Shown here piece by piece: positions 17,190 through 24,296 of a DNA stretch of 64,000 nt (positions within the stretch are counted from its first letter, which is position 1; every line of letters starts with the position of its first letter). Source of the stretch: Anaerolinea sp. (lineage in GTDB: Bacteria > Chloroflexota > Anaerolineae > Anaerolineales > Villigracilaceae); the NCBI GenBank assembly GCA_020047815.1, contig JAIFNG010000109.1:1-64000 (forward strand). The letters are read 5' to 3'. The notes below the pieces were generated by a model. The model was not told the origin of the DNA and searched no databases. It saw only the letters and a program-made list of their open reading frames with translations. Both the position numbers and the translations under genes were made by a program.

Positions 17190-17678
17190 TCAATTTTCAA
17201 GTACTTGTTTGGTCGCCTTGAAAGCCAGCGGGGGCAGGGCATTGCGTACAAACCACTCTGCTGCATCCGCATCATCGGCGGCAAGCAACTCTCCGCTGAT
17301 GACTTCGGCATGGTAGACAATGACAAAATCTGCGCCGCGTTCATGCTCCCTGCCGTGAATGATCTCCAGCACCCGGGTCACGCGTACGCTCAAGCCTGTC
17401 TCTTCCAGACATTCCCGCGCCGCCGCCTCGGCTGGATCTTCGCCCCCATTGACAAAGCCGGCAGGCAGGGTCCACATGCCACGAAAAGGCTCATTCACGC
17501 GACGCACCAGCAAAATGCGCCCATCCTTCTCAACAAGGACAGCCGCCGCAACCTTCGGGTCCTGGAAATAGATCCAACGACACGCCGGGCAGACGGGGCG
17601 CACGGCGCCAAAGGATTCAACAAAGTTGACTTTCGTCCCACAGCGGGGGCAAAATTTTATGATATCGTCTCGCGCCAT
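17190..17678 (-). CDS. NUDIX hydrolase with N-terminal zinc ribbon
   Basis: The 162-residue protein has a zinc ribbon (CPRCG near residue 10 and CPAC near residue 30) followed by a NUDIX domain. The NUDIX box is complete: GFVNGGEDPAEAAARECLEE followed by TGL, matching Gx5Ex7REUxEExGU. The zinc-ribbon architecture resembles NudC-like NADH or NAD-capped RNA pyrophosphatases but is shorter, as in many stand-alone NUDIX enzymes hydrolysing nucleoside diphosphate derivatives. It is the last gene of a run on the minus strand after the sigma and anti-sigma genes (4-base gap), so probable cotranscription. Substrate not known. Confidence 0.9.
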   Translation of the reverse strand: MARDDIIKFCPRCGTKVNFVESFGAVRPVCPACRWIYFQDPKVAAAVLVEKDGRILLVRRVNEPFRGMWTLPAGFVNGGEDPAEAAARECLEETGLSVRVTRVLEIIHGREHERGADFVIVYHAEVISGELLAADDADAAEWFVRNALPPLAFKATKQVLEN

Positions 17679-17682
17679 TAAG

Positions 17683-18411
17683 TTATTTCCATTTTTGAAT
17701 TGCAGAACGGCGCAGCAGAAAGGCAGTCAGTCCGCTGAGCAGTATCAGGATCAATAGCGCGATCTGCAAAGCAAAGGGGATCAGCGCTTGACTTTCGGCA
17801 CGAGGTTGCTCCTGTGGAACTGATTCCGGCTCGATCAGACCCTGGACGGGGGGTTGAGCCTGCATTTCTGATGGTGTTGACATAACTTTGGCTGTTGGCA
17901 GCTCGGTCGCAGCGGAATCCACACCAGCGGTTGGCTGGGGTTCCATTTCCAGAGCAGGAGCAGCCGGGATTTCTTCCATCAACTCCGGTGCTTCAGGTGC
18001 CGCAGCAGACTCAGAAGGTCCGCCGCCGCCACCCATCCCACCATAGTCTTCCTGCATGGCAGGGGCTGGCGCACCCGCGCCAAACGTCATGCGCGGAAGT
18101 TGGGTCAACGCATTGGCAGCAAAGGTGAACATCAAAAGAATCGTTGCGAATGTGGTCGAAAAACGGAAGAAGGAATATGAACGCGGTAATGGCGGCTTAA
18201 GTCCCACCATTTGACGTGTCAATGTGAAGTTACGCGGAGCTTTGCGCGATGGCAGTTTGCGCAGAATACCCCGGGCGGCGCGAAGGTCATTGAAAGCGGA
18301 TGCAAGCTCAGGAGCAGAGGGGAGGCGGGATTCGAAGCGTGCAGATTCAGCCGGGCTGAGATGTCCATCCAAATAAGAAGAGAGTTGTTCAATATCGTGG
18401 AATTTTTTCAT
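17683..18411 (-). CDS. Putative anti-sigma factor (membrane protein)
   Basis: The 242-residue protein is encoded directly after the ECF sigma gene with an ATGA-type overlap (18408-18411). Its N-terminal stretch DIEQLSSYLDGHLSPAESARFESRL is the helix typical of zf-HC2 anti-sigma domains, but the zinc motif HxxxCxxC is missing and the region contains no cysteine. Two hydrophobic helices follow, one at about 85-105 and one near the C-terminus (ALQIALLILILLSGLTAFLL), enclosing a Pro/Ala/Glu/Met-rich extracytoplasmic linker of about 110 residues. Function is inferred from gene order and the N-terminal helix: membrane retention of the sigma factor until a signal releases it. Confidence 0.75.
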   Translation of the reverse strand: MKKFHDIEQLSSYLDGHLSPAESARFESRLPSAPELASAFNDLRAARGILRKLPSRKAPRNFTLTRQMVGLKPPLPRSYSFFRFSTTFATILLMFTFAANALTQLPRMTFGAGAPAPAMQEDYGGMGGGGGPSESAAAPEAPELMEEIPAAPALEMEPQPTAGVDSAATELPTAKVMSTPSEMQAQPPVQGLIEPESVPQEQPRAESQALIPFALQIALLILILLSGLTAFLLRRSAIQKWK

Positions 18412-19016
18412 GAGTAACTTTCCCCTTCCAGACGAAAAGATGAAGGTAAAAGTTCCTCAAAGCCGCGCAGGCACTCTCGCAAACGTAAACGCGCGCGTGC
18501 CAGGCGGCTCTTGATCGTGCCAAGCGGAACATGGGCGGCAATTGCGACTTCGCTGTAATCCATACCCTGAACATCGGCAAGCACAACCACCGTTCGAAAA
18601 TCTGTGGGAAGCATGTCAAGGCAGTGTTGAATGGCGTGTTCGAGTTCATCCGCCTCAAATTTTTCAGAGGGGGTCATATTGGTATCAGCCAGCCAACGTG
18701 GAGAATCCATTTCATCACCGTCGTGTGTTTCAGGTTCGAGGGGTGTGGTGGGGCGCCGCTTCTGGCGGCGCAATTCATCATAACAGGCATTGGTCACAGT
18801 CCGCATCAACCAGGCCTTGAATGAGCCTCCCCGAAAAGTTCCAATACTGCGGAAGGCGGAAATAAAGGCTTCCTGCGCCGCATCTTCGGCAAGATCATCA
18901 TCGCCAAGTATCCGAAGCGCAGTGTTAAAGACCATGTCTTGATAATGCAAGATCAGGGTGTTAAATGAATCCAGGTCACCGTGCTGTGCAGTTTGAATAA
19001 GAGCAGGTTCGTCCAT
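18408..19016 (-). CDS. ECF RNA polymerase sigma factor (sigma-70 family)
   Basis: The 202-residue protein has sigma region 2 (LILHYQDMVFNTALRILGDD, then AEDAAQEAFISAFRSIGTFR and FKAWLMRTVTNACYDELRRQ) and region 4 (AIQHCLDMLPTDFRTVVVLA, DYSEVAIAAHVPLGTIKSRLARAR), joined by an acidic linker. There is no region 1.1 or 3, as expected for ECF sigmas. The ATG is preceded by TAAAAT ending 6 bases upstream and no Shine-Dalgarno sequence. The following gene encodes its likely membrane anti-sigma factor. The regulon is unknown; the box before its own gene looks like a housekeeping -10, so autoregulation is not evident. Confidence 0.93.
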   Translation of the reverse strand: MDEPALIQTAQHGDLDSFNTLILHYQDMVFNTALRILGDDDLAEDAAQEAFISAFRSIGTFRGGSFKAWLMRTVTNACYDELRRQKRRPTTPLEPETHDGDEMDSPRWLADTNMTPSEKFEADELEHAIQHCLDMLPTDFRTVVVLADVQGMDYSEVAIAAHVPLGTIKSRLARARLRLRECLRGFEELLPSSFRLEGESYS

Positions 19017-19022
19017 GGGGTT

Positions 19023-19028
19023 ATTTTA
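19023..19028 (-). promoter_or_regulatory. -10 box of a probable leaderless promoter (ECF sigma gene)
   Basis: TAAAAT on the minus strand ends 6 bases (AACCCC) before the ATG at 19016; no ribosome-binding site. Confidence 0.55.
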
Positions 19029-19050
19029 CTCACAAATTGGGGATTTAACG

Positions 19051-19086
19051 AAAAACGTCACGCATTTTTATGCGTAACGTTTTTTT
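19051..19086 (-). terminator. Terminator of lysS
   Basis: On the minus strand ACGTTACGCAT pairs with ATGCGTGACGT around AAAA, with one mismatch, and is followed by five T. It lies downstream of lysS and just upstream of the sigma-factor promoter. Confidence 0.75.
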
Positions 19087-19192
19087 GACCCCAATGCAAA
19101 AACCGATTAAACAGGAAATTCGCAAAGCAAAATCTGGCAGCAACCCTGTATATTCGCTGGAATTACCCGGTATTTCCAGAACTTTCGCTGGT

Positions 19193-20734
19193 CTATTTCA
19201 GGAATTCTTCCTTTTTCAACGCGGGGAAAAGAAGCACTTCACGAATGGAGTGATTATCCGTCAACAGCATGGCAAGACGATCCACGCCCATGCCAAAGCC
19301 GCCGTTGGGTGGCATTCCGTAGCGCATGGCGCGCAGATAATCTTCATCCAATGGATGCTTCTCTTCTTCATCGTCTGTGTAGTCATGGCTCATCTCGATA
19401 AAGCGCTGTTCCTGGTCAAGCGGATCATTCAATTCGGTAAAGGCGTTACACAACTCAAAACCAGCAACGTAACCTTCAAAACGCTCCACGGTCAGCGGGT
19501 CGCCCGGGATGGATTTTGCCAGCGGAGAAATATCGCGTGGATAGTTGTAGAGAAAGGTAGGCTGGATCAGGGTCGGTTCGAGAAACTCACCCAATAGAAA
19601 ATCGATCATCTTGCCGCGAGTGGATTTTGGATCGGGAGTCTTATTGCCATGCCTGGCGGCGATGGCTTTGTACAGGTCTTCAGCGGTTTTATACCCGGCA
19701 ATGTCTATGCCGCTGGTTTCGAGAATGCCAGCACGCATTTCCACCCGCTTCCAGGGAGGCTTAAAGTCCAACTCATACTCACCAAACTTGACTGTTGTGG
19801 ATCCGGTCACCTTTTCAGCGGCGAAGGCGACCATCTTCTCGGTTAATTCCATGACCTGCAAATAATCGGCATAGGCGCAATAAAATTCCAACTGTGTAAA
19901 TTCGGGATTGTGTTTGAATGAAACACCCTCATTGCGGAAGTCGCGCCCGATCTCGTACACCCGCTCCAGATTGCCGACCAGTAAACGCTTGAGATACAAC
20001 TCGAACGAGATACGCAAGTACATATCCTGGTCAAGTTCGTTATGGTGTGTCACGAACGGACGCGCCGCCGCGCCGCCATACAATGGCTGCAAAATCGGCG
20101 TCTCCACTTCGAGGAAATCATGATCGTCAAGGAAGGAACGCAGGGCTTTGACCAACACGGCACGCTTGCGGAAGTTCTCACGGATATGAGGGTTGACGGC
20201 CAGGTCTGCATAACGCTGGCGTGCACGAAGTTCGGCATCCTCCAGAGCAGCATAACGAACGACAGTGCCGTCCTCCTGGGTCACATCCTTGTCAGCGGGT
20301 AGCGGGGTGACGGATTTGGCCAGCATTTTGAAGTCATGCACATGCAGGGTGATCTCGCCCGTCTTGGTGCGGAACATCACGCCCGATGCCTGAATGAAAT
20401 CACCCAGATCGAACATTTTATTGAAAAAATCAACACGCTCTTTACCCAGTTCATTCGTGCGGAAGAATAATTGTATCTTGCCGCCCATATCCTCAATATG
20501 GGCAAAGGATACCTTGCCCATTGCGCGGCTGGCACGAATGCGCCCCGCTAGTGTGGCTTTCACTTCTGGCGCTGAATCGGGTTGTGCGTTCTTTTCGGCA
20601 GATTCAAATTCTGCAATGATCTGCGCGCTGGTATGAGTCCGCTCTGCGCGGGTCGGATATGTATCCACTCCCTCAGCGCGGAGTTCTTCAATTTTTTGCA
20701 AACGGATTTTTTCAAGGGTTGAATATTCTGCCAT
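19193..20734 (-). CDS. lysS: Lysyl-tRNA synthetase, class II
   Basis: The enzyme charges tRNA-Lys. The 513-residue protein has an N-terminal OB-fold anticodon-binding domain (about 55-165, with LAGRIRASRAMGKVSFAHIE) and a class II catalytic domain. Motif 2 is FRNEGVSFKHNPEFTQLEFY and motif 3 is GFGMGVDRLAMLLTD. PILQPLYGGAAARPFVTHHN is the conserved LysS stretch. Length is typical. The start is preceded by GAGG at about 7 bases. A short hairpin (GGAGACC/GGTCTCC, 20753-20771) lies in its leader. It is separated from greA by a strong terminator. Confidence 0.97.
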   Translation of the reverse strand: MAEYSTLEKIRLQKIEELRAEGVDTYPTRAERTHTSAQIIAEFESAEKNAQPDSAPEVKATLAGRIRASRAMGKVSFAHIEDMGGKIQLFFRTNELGKERVDFFNKMFDLGDFIQASGVMFRTKTGEITLHVHDFKMLAKSVTPLPADKDVTQEDGTVVRYAALEDAELRARQRYADLAVNPHIRENFRKRAVLVKALRSFLDDHDFLEVETPILQPLYGGAAARPFVTHHNELDQDMYLRISFELYLKRLLVGNLERVYEIGRDFRNEGVSFKHNPEFTQLEFYCAYADYLQVMELTEKMVAFAAEKVTGSTTVKFGEYELDFKPPWKRVEMRAGILETSGIDIAGYKTAEDLYKAIAARHGNKTPDPKSTRGKMIDFLLGEFLEPTLIQPTFLYNYPRDISPLAKSIPGDPLTVERFEGYVAGFELCNAFTELNDPLDQEQRFIEMSHDYTDDEEEKHPLDEDYLRAMRYGMPPNGGFGMGVDRLAMLLTDNHSIREVLLFPALKKEEFLK

Positions 20735-20826
20735 GACATAACCTCATTACTCGGAGACCAAAAAGGTCTCCTCCACAAATTTTGCGCCTGATCTCCCAAA
20801 AATCTTTCGGGTCTTTCAGGCACTCC

Positions 20827-20860
20827 AAAAAAAAGCCCCGCGGGCATAGGCACGCGGGGC
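20827..20860 (-). terminator. Rho-independent terminator of greA
   Basis: On the minus strand GCCCCGCG pairs with CGCGGGGC, followed by eight T. It lies 22 bases after the greA stop. Confidence 0.9.
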
Positions 20861-20882
20861 GAAGGGTCGCGTCCTGTAATGC

Positions 20883-21353
20883 TTAGCCGACTTTAATGAT
20901 CTTAACGTTGTAGGTGCCGCCAGGGGTTTCCACCTTGACGATATCACCCAACTTGTGTCCCAGAATGGCCTTGCCGATCGGCGATTCGTTTGAGATCTTA
21001 CCCTCGCGCGGGTTGGCTTCCGCGGCCCCGACAATGGTAAAAGTCTCTGCCTCGAAGTTACCTTCCTTAATGGTCGCCTTTGAGCCTACTTGAATAAAAT
21101 CATTCTTCTTTCCCTTTCCATTTTCTTCGATGATTTGTGCAGTGGCAAGCAACAGGTCAAGCTCCTGGATGCGTCCCTCCACGAAAGCCTGTTCGTTCTT
21201 GGCGGCTTCATATTCCGCATTTTCTATCAGCTCACCGCCTTCCATTGCTTCATGCAAACGCTCGGCAACTTCCTGGCGTTTGACGGTGCGCAAGTGATCC
21301 AGCTCATCTTGAAGTTTTTGAAAGCCCTCTTTGGTAAGGAAATTGGTTGTCAT
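20883..21353 (-). CDS. greA: Transcription elongation factor GreA
   Basis: GreA stimulates RNA cleavage by backtracked RNA polymerase. The 156-residue protein has the coiled-coil N-terminal domain with the tip acidic residues (HEAMEGGELIENAEYEAAKNE, split here as HEAMEGGELIENAEYE then AAKNEQAFVEGRI) and the C-terminal FKBP-like domain ending in SNESPIGKAILGHKLGDIVK and VETPGGTYNVKII. Length is standard. The ATG follows GGATATTATA, so either a weak GGA ribosome site or a very short leader is possible. It is transcribed alone, ended by the terminator at 20827. Confidence 0.96.
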   Translation of the reverse strand: MTTNFLTKEGFQKLQDELDHLRTVKRQEVAERLHEAMEGGELIENAEYEAAKNEQAFVEGRIQELDLLLATAQIIEENGKGKKNDFIQVGSKATIKEGNFEAETFTIVGAAEANPREGKISNESPIGKAILGHKLGDIVKVETPGGTYNVKIIKVG

Positions 21354-21410
21354 TATAATATCCTGCCATTAGAATTAATTTTGCATCCCTGAAACAGAGA
21401 TGCAATTGAT

Positions 21411-21440
21411 AAAAAATTTTCCGGGGGTGTTGTCCGGAAA
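21411..21440 (-). terminator. Terminator of the PIG-L deacetylase gene
   Basis: On the minus strand TTTCCGG pairs with CCGGAAA around a nine-base loop and is followed by a T-rich tract. Confidence 0.7.
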
Positions 21441-21501
21441 GTCGGAATTACTATATCATAATTCAAATCGAGATTCAAGCCCCAAATATGGCAATATTTG
21501 T

Positions 21502-22227
21502 CTAGGCGACAGACCACAAACGGATTCCCATGGTTTCAGACCAATATTGTTGAAATTGAGCCTGCATCATCTCTGGACTGTCAAACAGGCTGCCGATCTG
21601 AGATTCATAGGCGGCGGAAGCCTCCAGCCATGACCTGAGACCAGAGTCGGTTATTCTGTGAGTTTTAGCCTTCATCCCGGCAATTTGCGGCGCCAATTCG
21701 TCAGGATGCCGAAACAGGTAGGGAATATCCGCAGCGTAAAGAATGGGGTGTTGAATTAACTCAAGGGCGCGGCGCACAAGAACATGGTCAACGTGTGAAC
21801 CAAGCCCAAATTGGACAACCAACTGATCGGCCGGCTGGAGTCGGGCAGAAACGGCTTCAGCAATTCTGGCGGGTAATCCTTCATCGTCCTCATGCGGAGG
21901 AACAAAAACATAAGAGTACAACCAGTTCCCATTTTCGCCGCGCCTATAAATACAATCCAAAAAATCAAAATGGACGGTTTTTGCGCCAACAATGCCTGCA
22001 GCAATAACATCCTCTTTGCGGCGGGCATTAATCACGTCTGCTGCGGCAGGAATTCCCCATTCATAATGCATCACCTGGGCATAAGGTGAGAGTTCATCAT
22101 TGGGAGGAAAACCGCACATCATCGTCCAGATTTCCACATCCAACCCCGCGCGGGTTTGTTCATAGATCAAACCGCCTGCAGAAAGTACGGCATCGTCCAA
22201 ATGAGGGGAAATATAGATCCAGCGCAT
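21502..22227 (-). CDS. PIG-L family deacetylase (LmbE-like)
   Basis: The 241-residue zinc enzyme opens with WIYISPHLDDAVLSAGG, the PHxDDxxL signature in which His and Asp bind zinc and the second Asp is catalytic. GLGSHVDHVLVRRALE supplies the third zinc ligand (HxDH). The family removes N-acetyl groups from GlcNAc-type substrates, for example in mycothiol, bacillithiol or glycolipid synthesis; the substrate is open. The ATG at 22227 is preferred to an upstream start at 22254 because the family motif begins at once and a TAAAAA box ends 7 bases upstream. It is divergent from the PilZ gene. Confidence 0.88.
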   Translation of the reverse strand: MRWIYISPHLDDAVLSAGGLIYEQTRAGLDVEIWTMMCGFPPNDELSPYAQVMHYEWGIPAAADVINARRKEDVIAAGIVGAKTVHFDFLDCIYRRGENGNWLYSYVFVPPHEDDEGLPARIAEAVSARLQPADQLVVQFGLGSHVDHVLVRRALELIQHPILYAADIPYLFRHPDELAPQIAGMKAKTHRITDSGLRSWLEASAAYESQIGSLFDSPEMMQAQFQQYWSETMGIRLWSVA

Positions 22228-22234
22228 AAGGGTA

Positions 22235-22240
22235 TTTTTA
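22235..22240 (-). promoter_or_regulatory. -10-like box of a probable leaderless promoter (PIG-L gene)
   Basis: TAAAAA (followed by TA) ends 7 bases before the ATG at 22227. It is the weakest match of the set, included because position and missing ribosome site agree with the others. Confidence 0.35.
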
Positions 22241-22284
22241 CCATAAAATAGCAATACTCTTTGAACCCTGATTCATGTAAACTA

Positions 22285-22357
22285 TATAATGCCCTCGGTC
22301 ACAAATTGCGCTTCCCGCAGGGTAAAAAGGCGCAATTTGTGACCGTGAAGGGTATAA
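22285..22357. repeat. 73-bp palindromic element, copy 1
   Basis: The element begins TATAATGCCC, has arms CGGTCACAAATTGCGC (22296-22311) and GCGCAATTTGTGACCG (22330-22345) around an 18-base loop, and ends GGGTATAA. Copy 2 at 44028-44100 has identical arms, identical spacings and a different loop. It lies 16 bases before the PilZ gene. Confidence 0.85.
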
Positions 22358-22372
22358 AATAAAGGAACGCTT

Positions 22373-22747
22373 ATGCAGGAACGAAGAAAAGATCAACGCA
22401 AGAATTTAATGGCGTACACGCAGGTCTTTGACTTGTCTGCTGGAAGTTTGCTTGGGTACCTGGGTGACCTGCATTTAAGCGGGGCAATGGTGATCGGGGA
22501 AAAGGCAATGGCTGAAGATACAGAAATCACCATTGCGATCGAACTGCCTGACCTGCCAAATATCAGCATTACACGGTTGACTCTCCCTGTGCGCGCGGCA
22601 TGGTGTGAGCCGGATATCAGCCCTGCGTTTTTCAACATTGGGTTTGAATTCAAAGAAGTGACACCAGCCCAACGCAAAGTGATCGAAGCGATCATGAAAG
22701 ATTACGAATTTCGGCGTACTGCGCCCGCTAAAACGATCAAACCCTAG
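22373..22747 (+). CDS. PilZ domain protein (probable c-di-GMP receptor)
   Basis: The 124-residue protein is a single PilZ domain. The N-terminal RRKDQRKNL gives the RxxxR c-di-GMP motif and DLHLSGAMV gives the D/NxSxxG motif; RLTLPVRAAWCEPD and FNIGFEFKEV are the usual beta-barrel strands. It could link c-di-GMP to surface or motility functions, but no partner is evident in the neighbourhood. AAGGA precedes the ATG. The 73-bp palindromic element ends 15 bases upstream and carries a TATAAA at its right edge that may serve as -10 box. A long hairpin follows the stop codon. Confidence 0.88.
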   Translation: MQERRKDQRKNLMAYTQVFDLSAGSLLGYLGDLHLSGAMVIGEKAMAEDTEITIAIELPDLPNISITRLTLPVRAAWCEPDISPAFFNIGFEFKEVTPAQRKVIEAIMKDYEFRRTAPAKTIKP

Positions 22748-22753
22748 GTGGAA

Positions 22754-22803
22754 ACATAAAAGATTACAGTCACTTTCATTAAAGTGACTGTAATCTTTTA
22801 TGT
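22754..22803. terminator. Perfect 23-bp hairpin after the PilZ gene
   Basis: Arms 22754-22776 and 22781-22803 (AAAGTGACTGTAATCTTTTA core) pair without mismatch around the loop CATT. It is A/T-rich with a T-rich 3' edge and can act as a terminator. The last base is directly followed by the -10 box of the next gene. Confidence 0.7.
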
Positions 22804-22809
22804 TAAACT
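22804..22809 (+). promoter_or_regulatory. -10 box of a probable leaderless promoter (dehydrogenase gene)
   Basis: TAAACT ends 6 bases (CTATCC) before the ATG at 22816 and starts right after the preceding hairpin, so any -35 element lies inside the hairpin arm. Confidence 0.5.
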
Positions 22810-22815
22810 CTATCC

Positions 22816-23871
22816 ATGCCTACAGCAAAAGCATTATTTTTCACCGCTCCCCGGAAAACAGAAATTCGAGAAATGCCCCTCCCCTCCCTGGAGGAAGATG
22901 GAATATACGTGGAAACCATCTGCTCTGCCATCAGCGCAGGCACCGAGATGCTGGTCTATCGCGGACAGTTCCCGCATCTGGCTGATGCGCACGACAGCAT
23001 GAGCAGCAATTTGAATTTTCCTTTGGCGTATGGGTATGCGTGCGTGGGACGTGTGAAGGAAATTGGGAAGCTGGTAAACAAGGAATGGTTGAATAAACTT
23101 ATTTTTGCTTTTCAGCCGCATACCTCGTCCTTCATCCTTGACGCGAAGCGTTCATTTTTCCTTTTTTTACCCGAAGGACTCCCCCCCGCCTCCGCCTGCT
23201 TTCTCCCGAACATGGAAACTGCTGTCAACCTGATCCAGGATGGCGCGCCGATCTTAGGGGAGCACGTTTTGGTTTTGGGGCAGGGAGTGGTGGGATTGCT
23301 GACTGCTTCGTTATTAAGCGAATTTCCACTGGAGCGTTTGGTGGCAGTGGATCAGTTTGAGTTAAGGAGAAATGCATTAAAGGTGACTGGCTGCGGATTA
23401 ACGGTTACAAGCCTTAAACCAGATGAACTGCAGCCCTTTGACAACCGCCGCACAATACCTGCCACCCCCGGACGTATTCAAGACCATGCCTGCGATCCCT
23501 TTGACCTGACCTTTGAACTTAGCGGTTCCCCCTCTGCTTTGAACAGTGCGATTGCGCTGACCACTTTCAGCGGGCGGATTGTCATTGGCTCGTGGTACGG
23601 ACAAAAGCCCGCAGAGATCGACCTCGGCGGCGCATTCCACCGCTCACGCATCAAATTGATATCTTCACAAGTCAGCACCATTTCACCAGAATTATCGGGC
23701 AGGTGGGACAAATCACGAAGGTTCAATGTGGCCTGGAAAGCTTTGGCGCGGATCAAACCGGAAAAATGGATCACACATCGCTTCCCCATCGAAGAAGCGG
23801 AAAAAGCGTATCAACTGCTGGATGAAAATCCACAGGAGACGATCCAAGTTATCTTCGATTATTCAATTTAA
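22816..23871 (+). CDS. MDR-superfamily dehydrogenase (BchC-like)
   Basis: The 351-residue protein has the GroES-like N-terminal domain (ICSAISAGTEMLVYRGQFP) and a Rossmann domain with VLVLGQGVVGLLTASLLSEF. The SAGTE motif recalls BchC-type dehydrogenases. The structural and catalytic zinc ligands of classical alcohol dehydrogenases are not evident: the usual GHE is replaced by AYGYACVGRV, and there is no four-cysteine lobe. It heads a run with the PTPS-like gene (22-base gap) and a GT4 glycosyltransferase, so it may oxidise or reduce a pterin or sugar side chain; that is inference from context. The organism shows no sign of chlorophyll genes in this window. Confidence 0.75.
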   Translation: MPTAKALFFTAPRKTEIREMPLPSLEEDGIYVETICSAISAGTEMLVYRGQFPHLADAHDSMSSNLNFPLAYGYACVGRVKEIGKLVNKEWLNKLIFAFQPHTSSFILDAKRSFFLFLPEGLPPASACFLPNMETAVNLIQDGAPILGEHVLVLGQGVVGLLTASLLSEFPLERLVAVDQFELRRNALKVTGCGLTVTSLKPDELQPFDNRRTIPATPGRIQDHACDPFDLTFELSGSPSALNSAIALTTFSGRIVIGSWYGQKPAEIDLGGAFHRSRIKLISSQVSTISPELSGRWDKSRRFNVAWKALARIKPEKWITHRFPIEEAEKAYQLLDENPQETIQVIFDYSI

Positions 23872-23893
23872 ACCCCGACATTGGAGAAACAAC

Positions 23894-24271
23894 ATGTACA
23901 CCCTCGCCGTTCGTCGCAACTTCATCGCCCGCCATTTTTTAATTGGAGGCGACTGGGGAGCAGAAAACTTCCCCAATTCCCATCATTACATCCTTGAACT
24001 GCAGCTCGAAGGCAGCGAACTGGATCAACATGGTTATTTGGTGGATATCGTGGACGTGGAAAAGCAGCTGGATGATGTGGTCAATTATTACAAAGAGCAA
24101 ATGCTCAATGAAAAAACCGAGTTCACTGGATTAAATCCATCCATTGAACATTTTTCGCAGATCCTTGCCACGACATTAAATGGAAAGATCAAAGCCGGGA
24201 ATATCTCCGCGCTCAAGGTTGTGCTGTGGGAACACGAGAATGCCTGGGCAGCCTTTTCGATCGAACGTTAA
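23894..24271 (+). CDS. 6-pyruvoyl-tetrahydropterin synthase/QueD family protein with altered active site
   Basis: The 125-residue protein has the T-fold outline of the PTPS/QueD family: FIARHFL (zinc His14), SHHYILELQLEGSELDQHGY with the substrate-side HGYLVDIVDVE, NPSIEHFSQILATTL (the NPTxEN-like stretch with the pterin-anchoring Glu region) and VVLWEHENAWAAF. Key residues differ: the catalytic Cys is absent (Glu24 near its place; no Cys in the protein), one HGH histidine is Asn28, and the Asp-His dyad before LN is missing. It therefore probably does not do the QueD or PTPS reaction; a Glu in place of Cys is known from PTPS-III enzymes of folate synthesis. GGAG precedes the ATG at 23894. Confidence 0.75.
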   Translation: MYTLAVRRNFIARHFLIGGDWGAENFPNSHHYILELQLEGSELDQHGYLVDIVDVEKQLDDVVNYYKEQMLNEKTEFTGLNPSIEHFSQILATTLNGKIKAGNISALKVVLWEHENAWAAFSIER

Positions 24272-24296
24272 TAGTCCAACCTTTGACATTCGACTT

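Noticed and set aside
20753-20771. Hairpin GGAGACC/GGTCTCC before lysS as a possible T-box or lysine riboswitch.
   Set aside because: The leader is too short and lacks T-box or L-box conserved elements; only a simple stem is present.
22816-23871. BchC-like dehydrogenase as a sign of bacteriochlorophyll synthesis.
   Set aside because: No other chlorophyll genes are present and the zinc motifs are altered; only distant family likeness remains.
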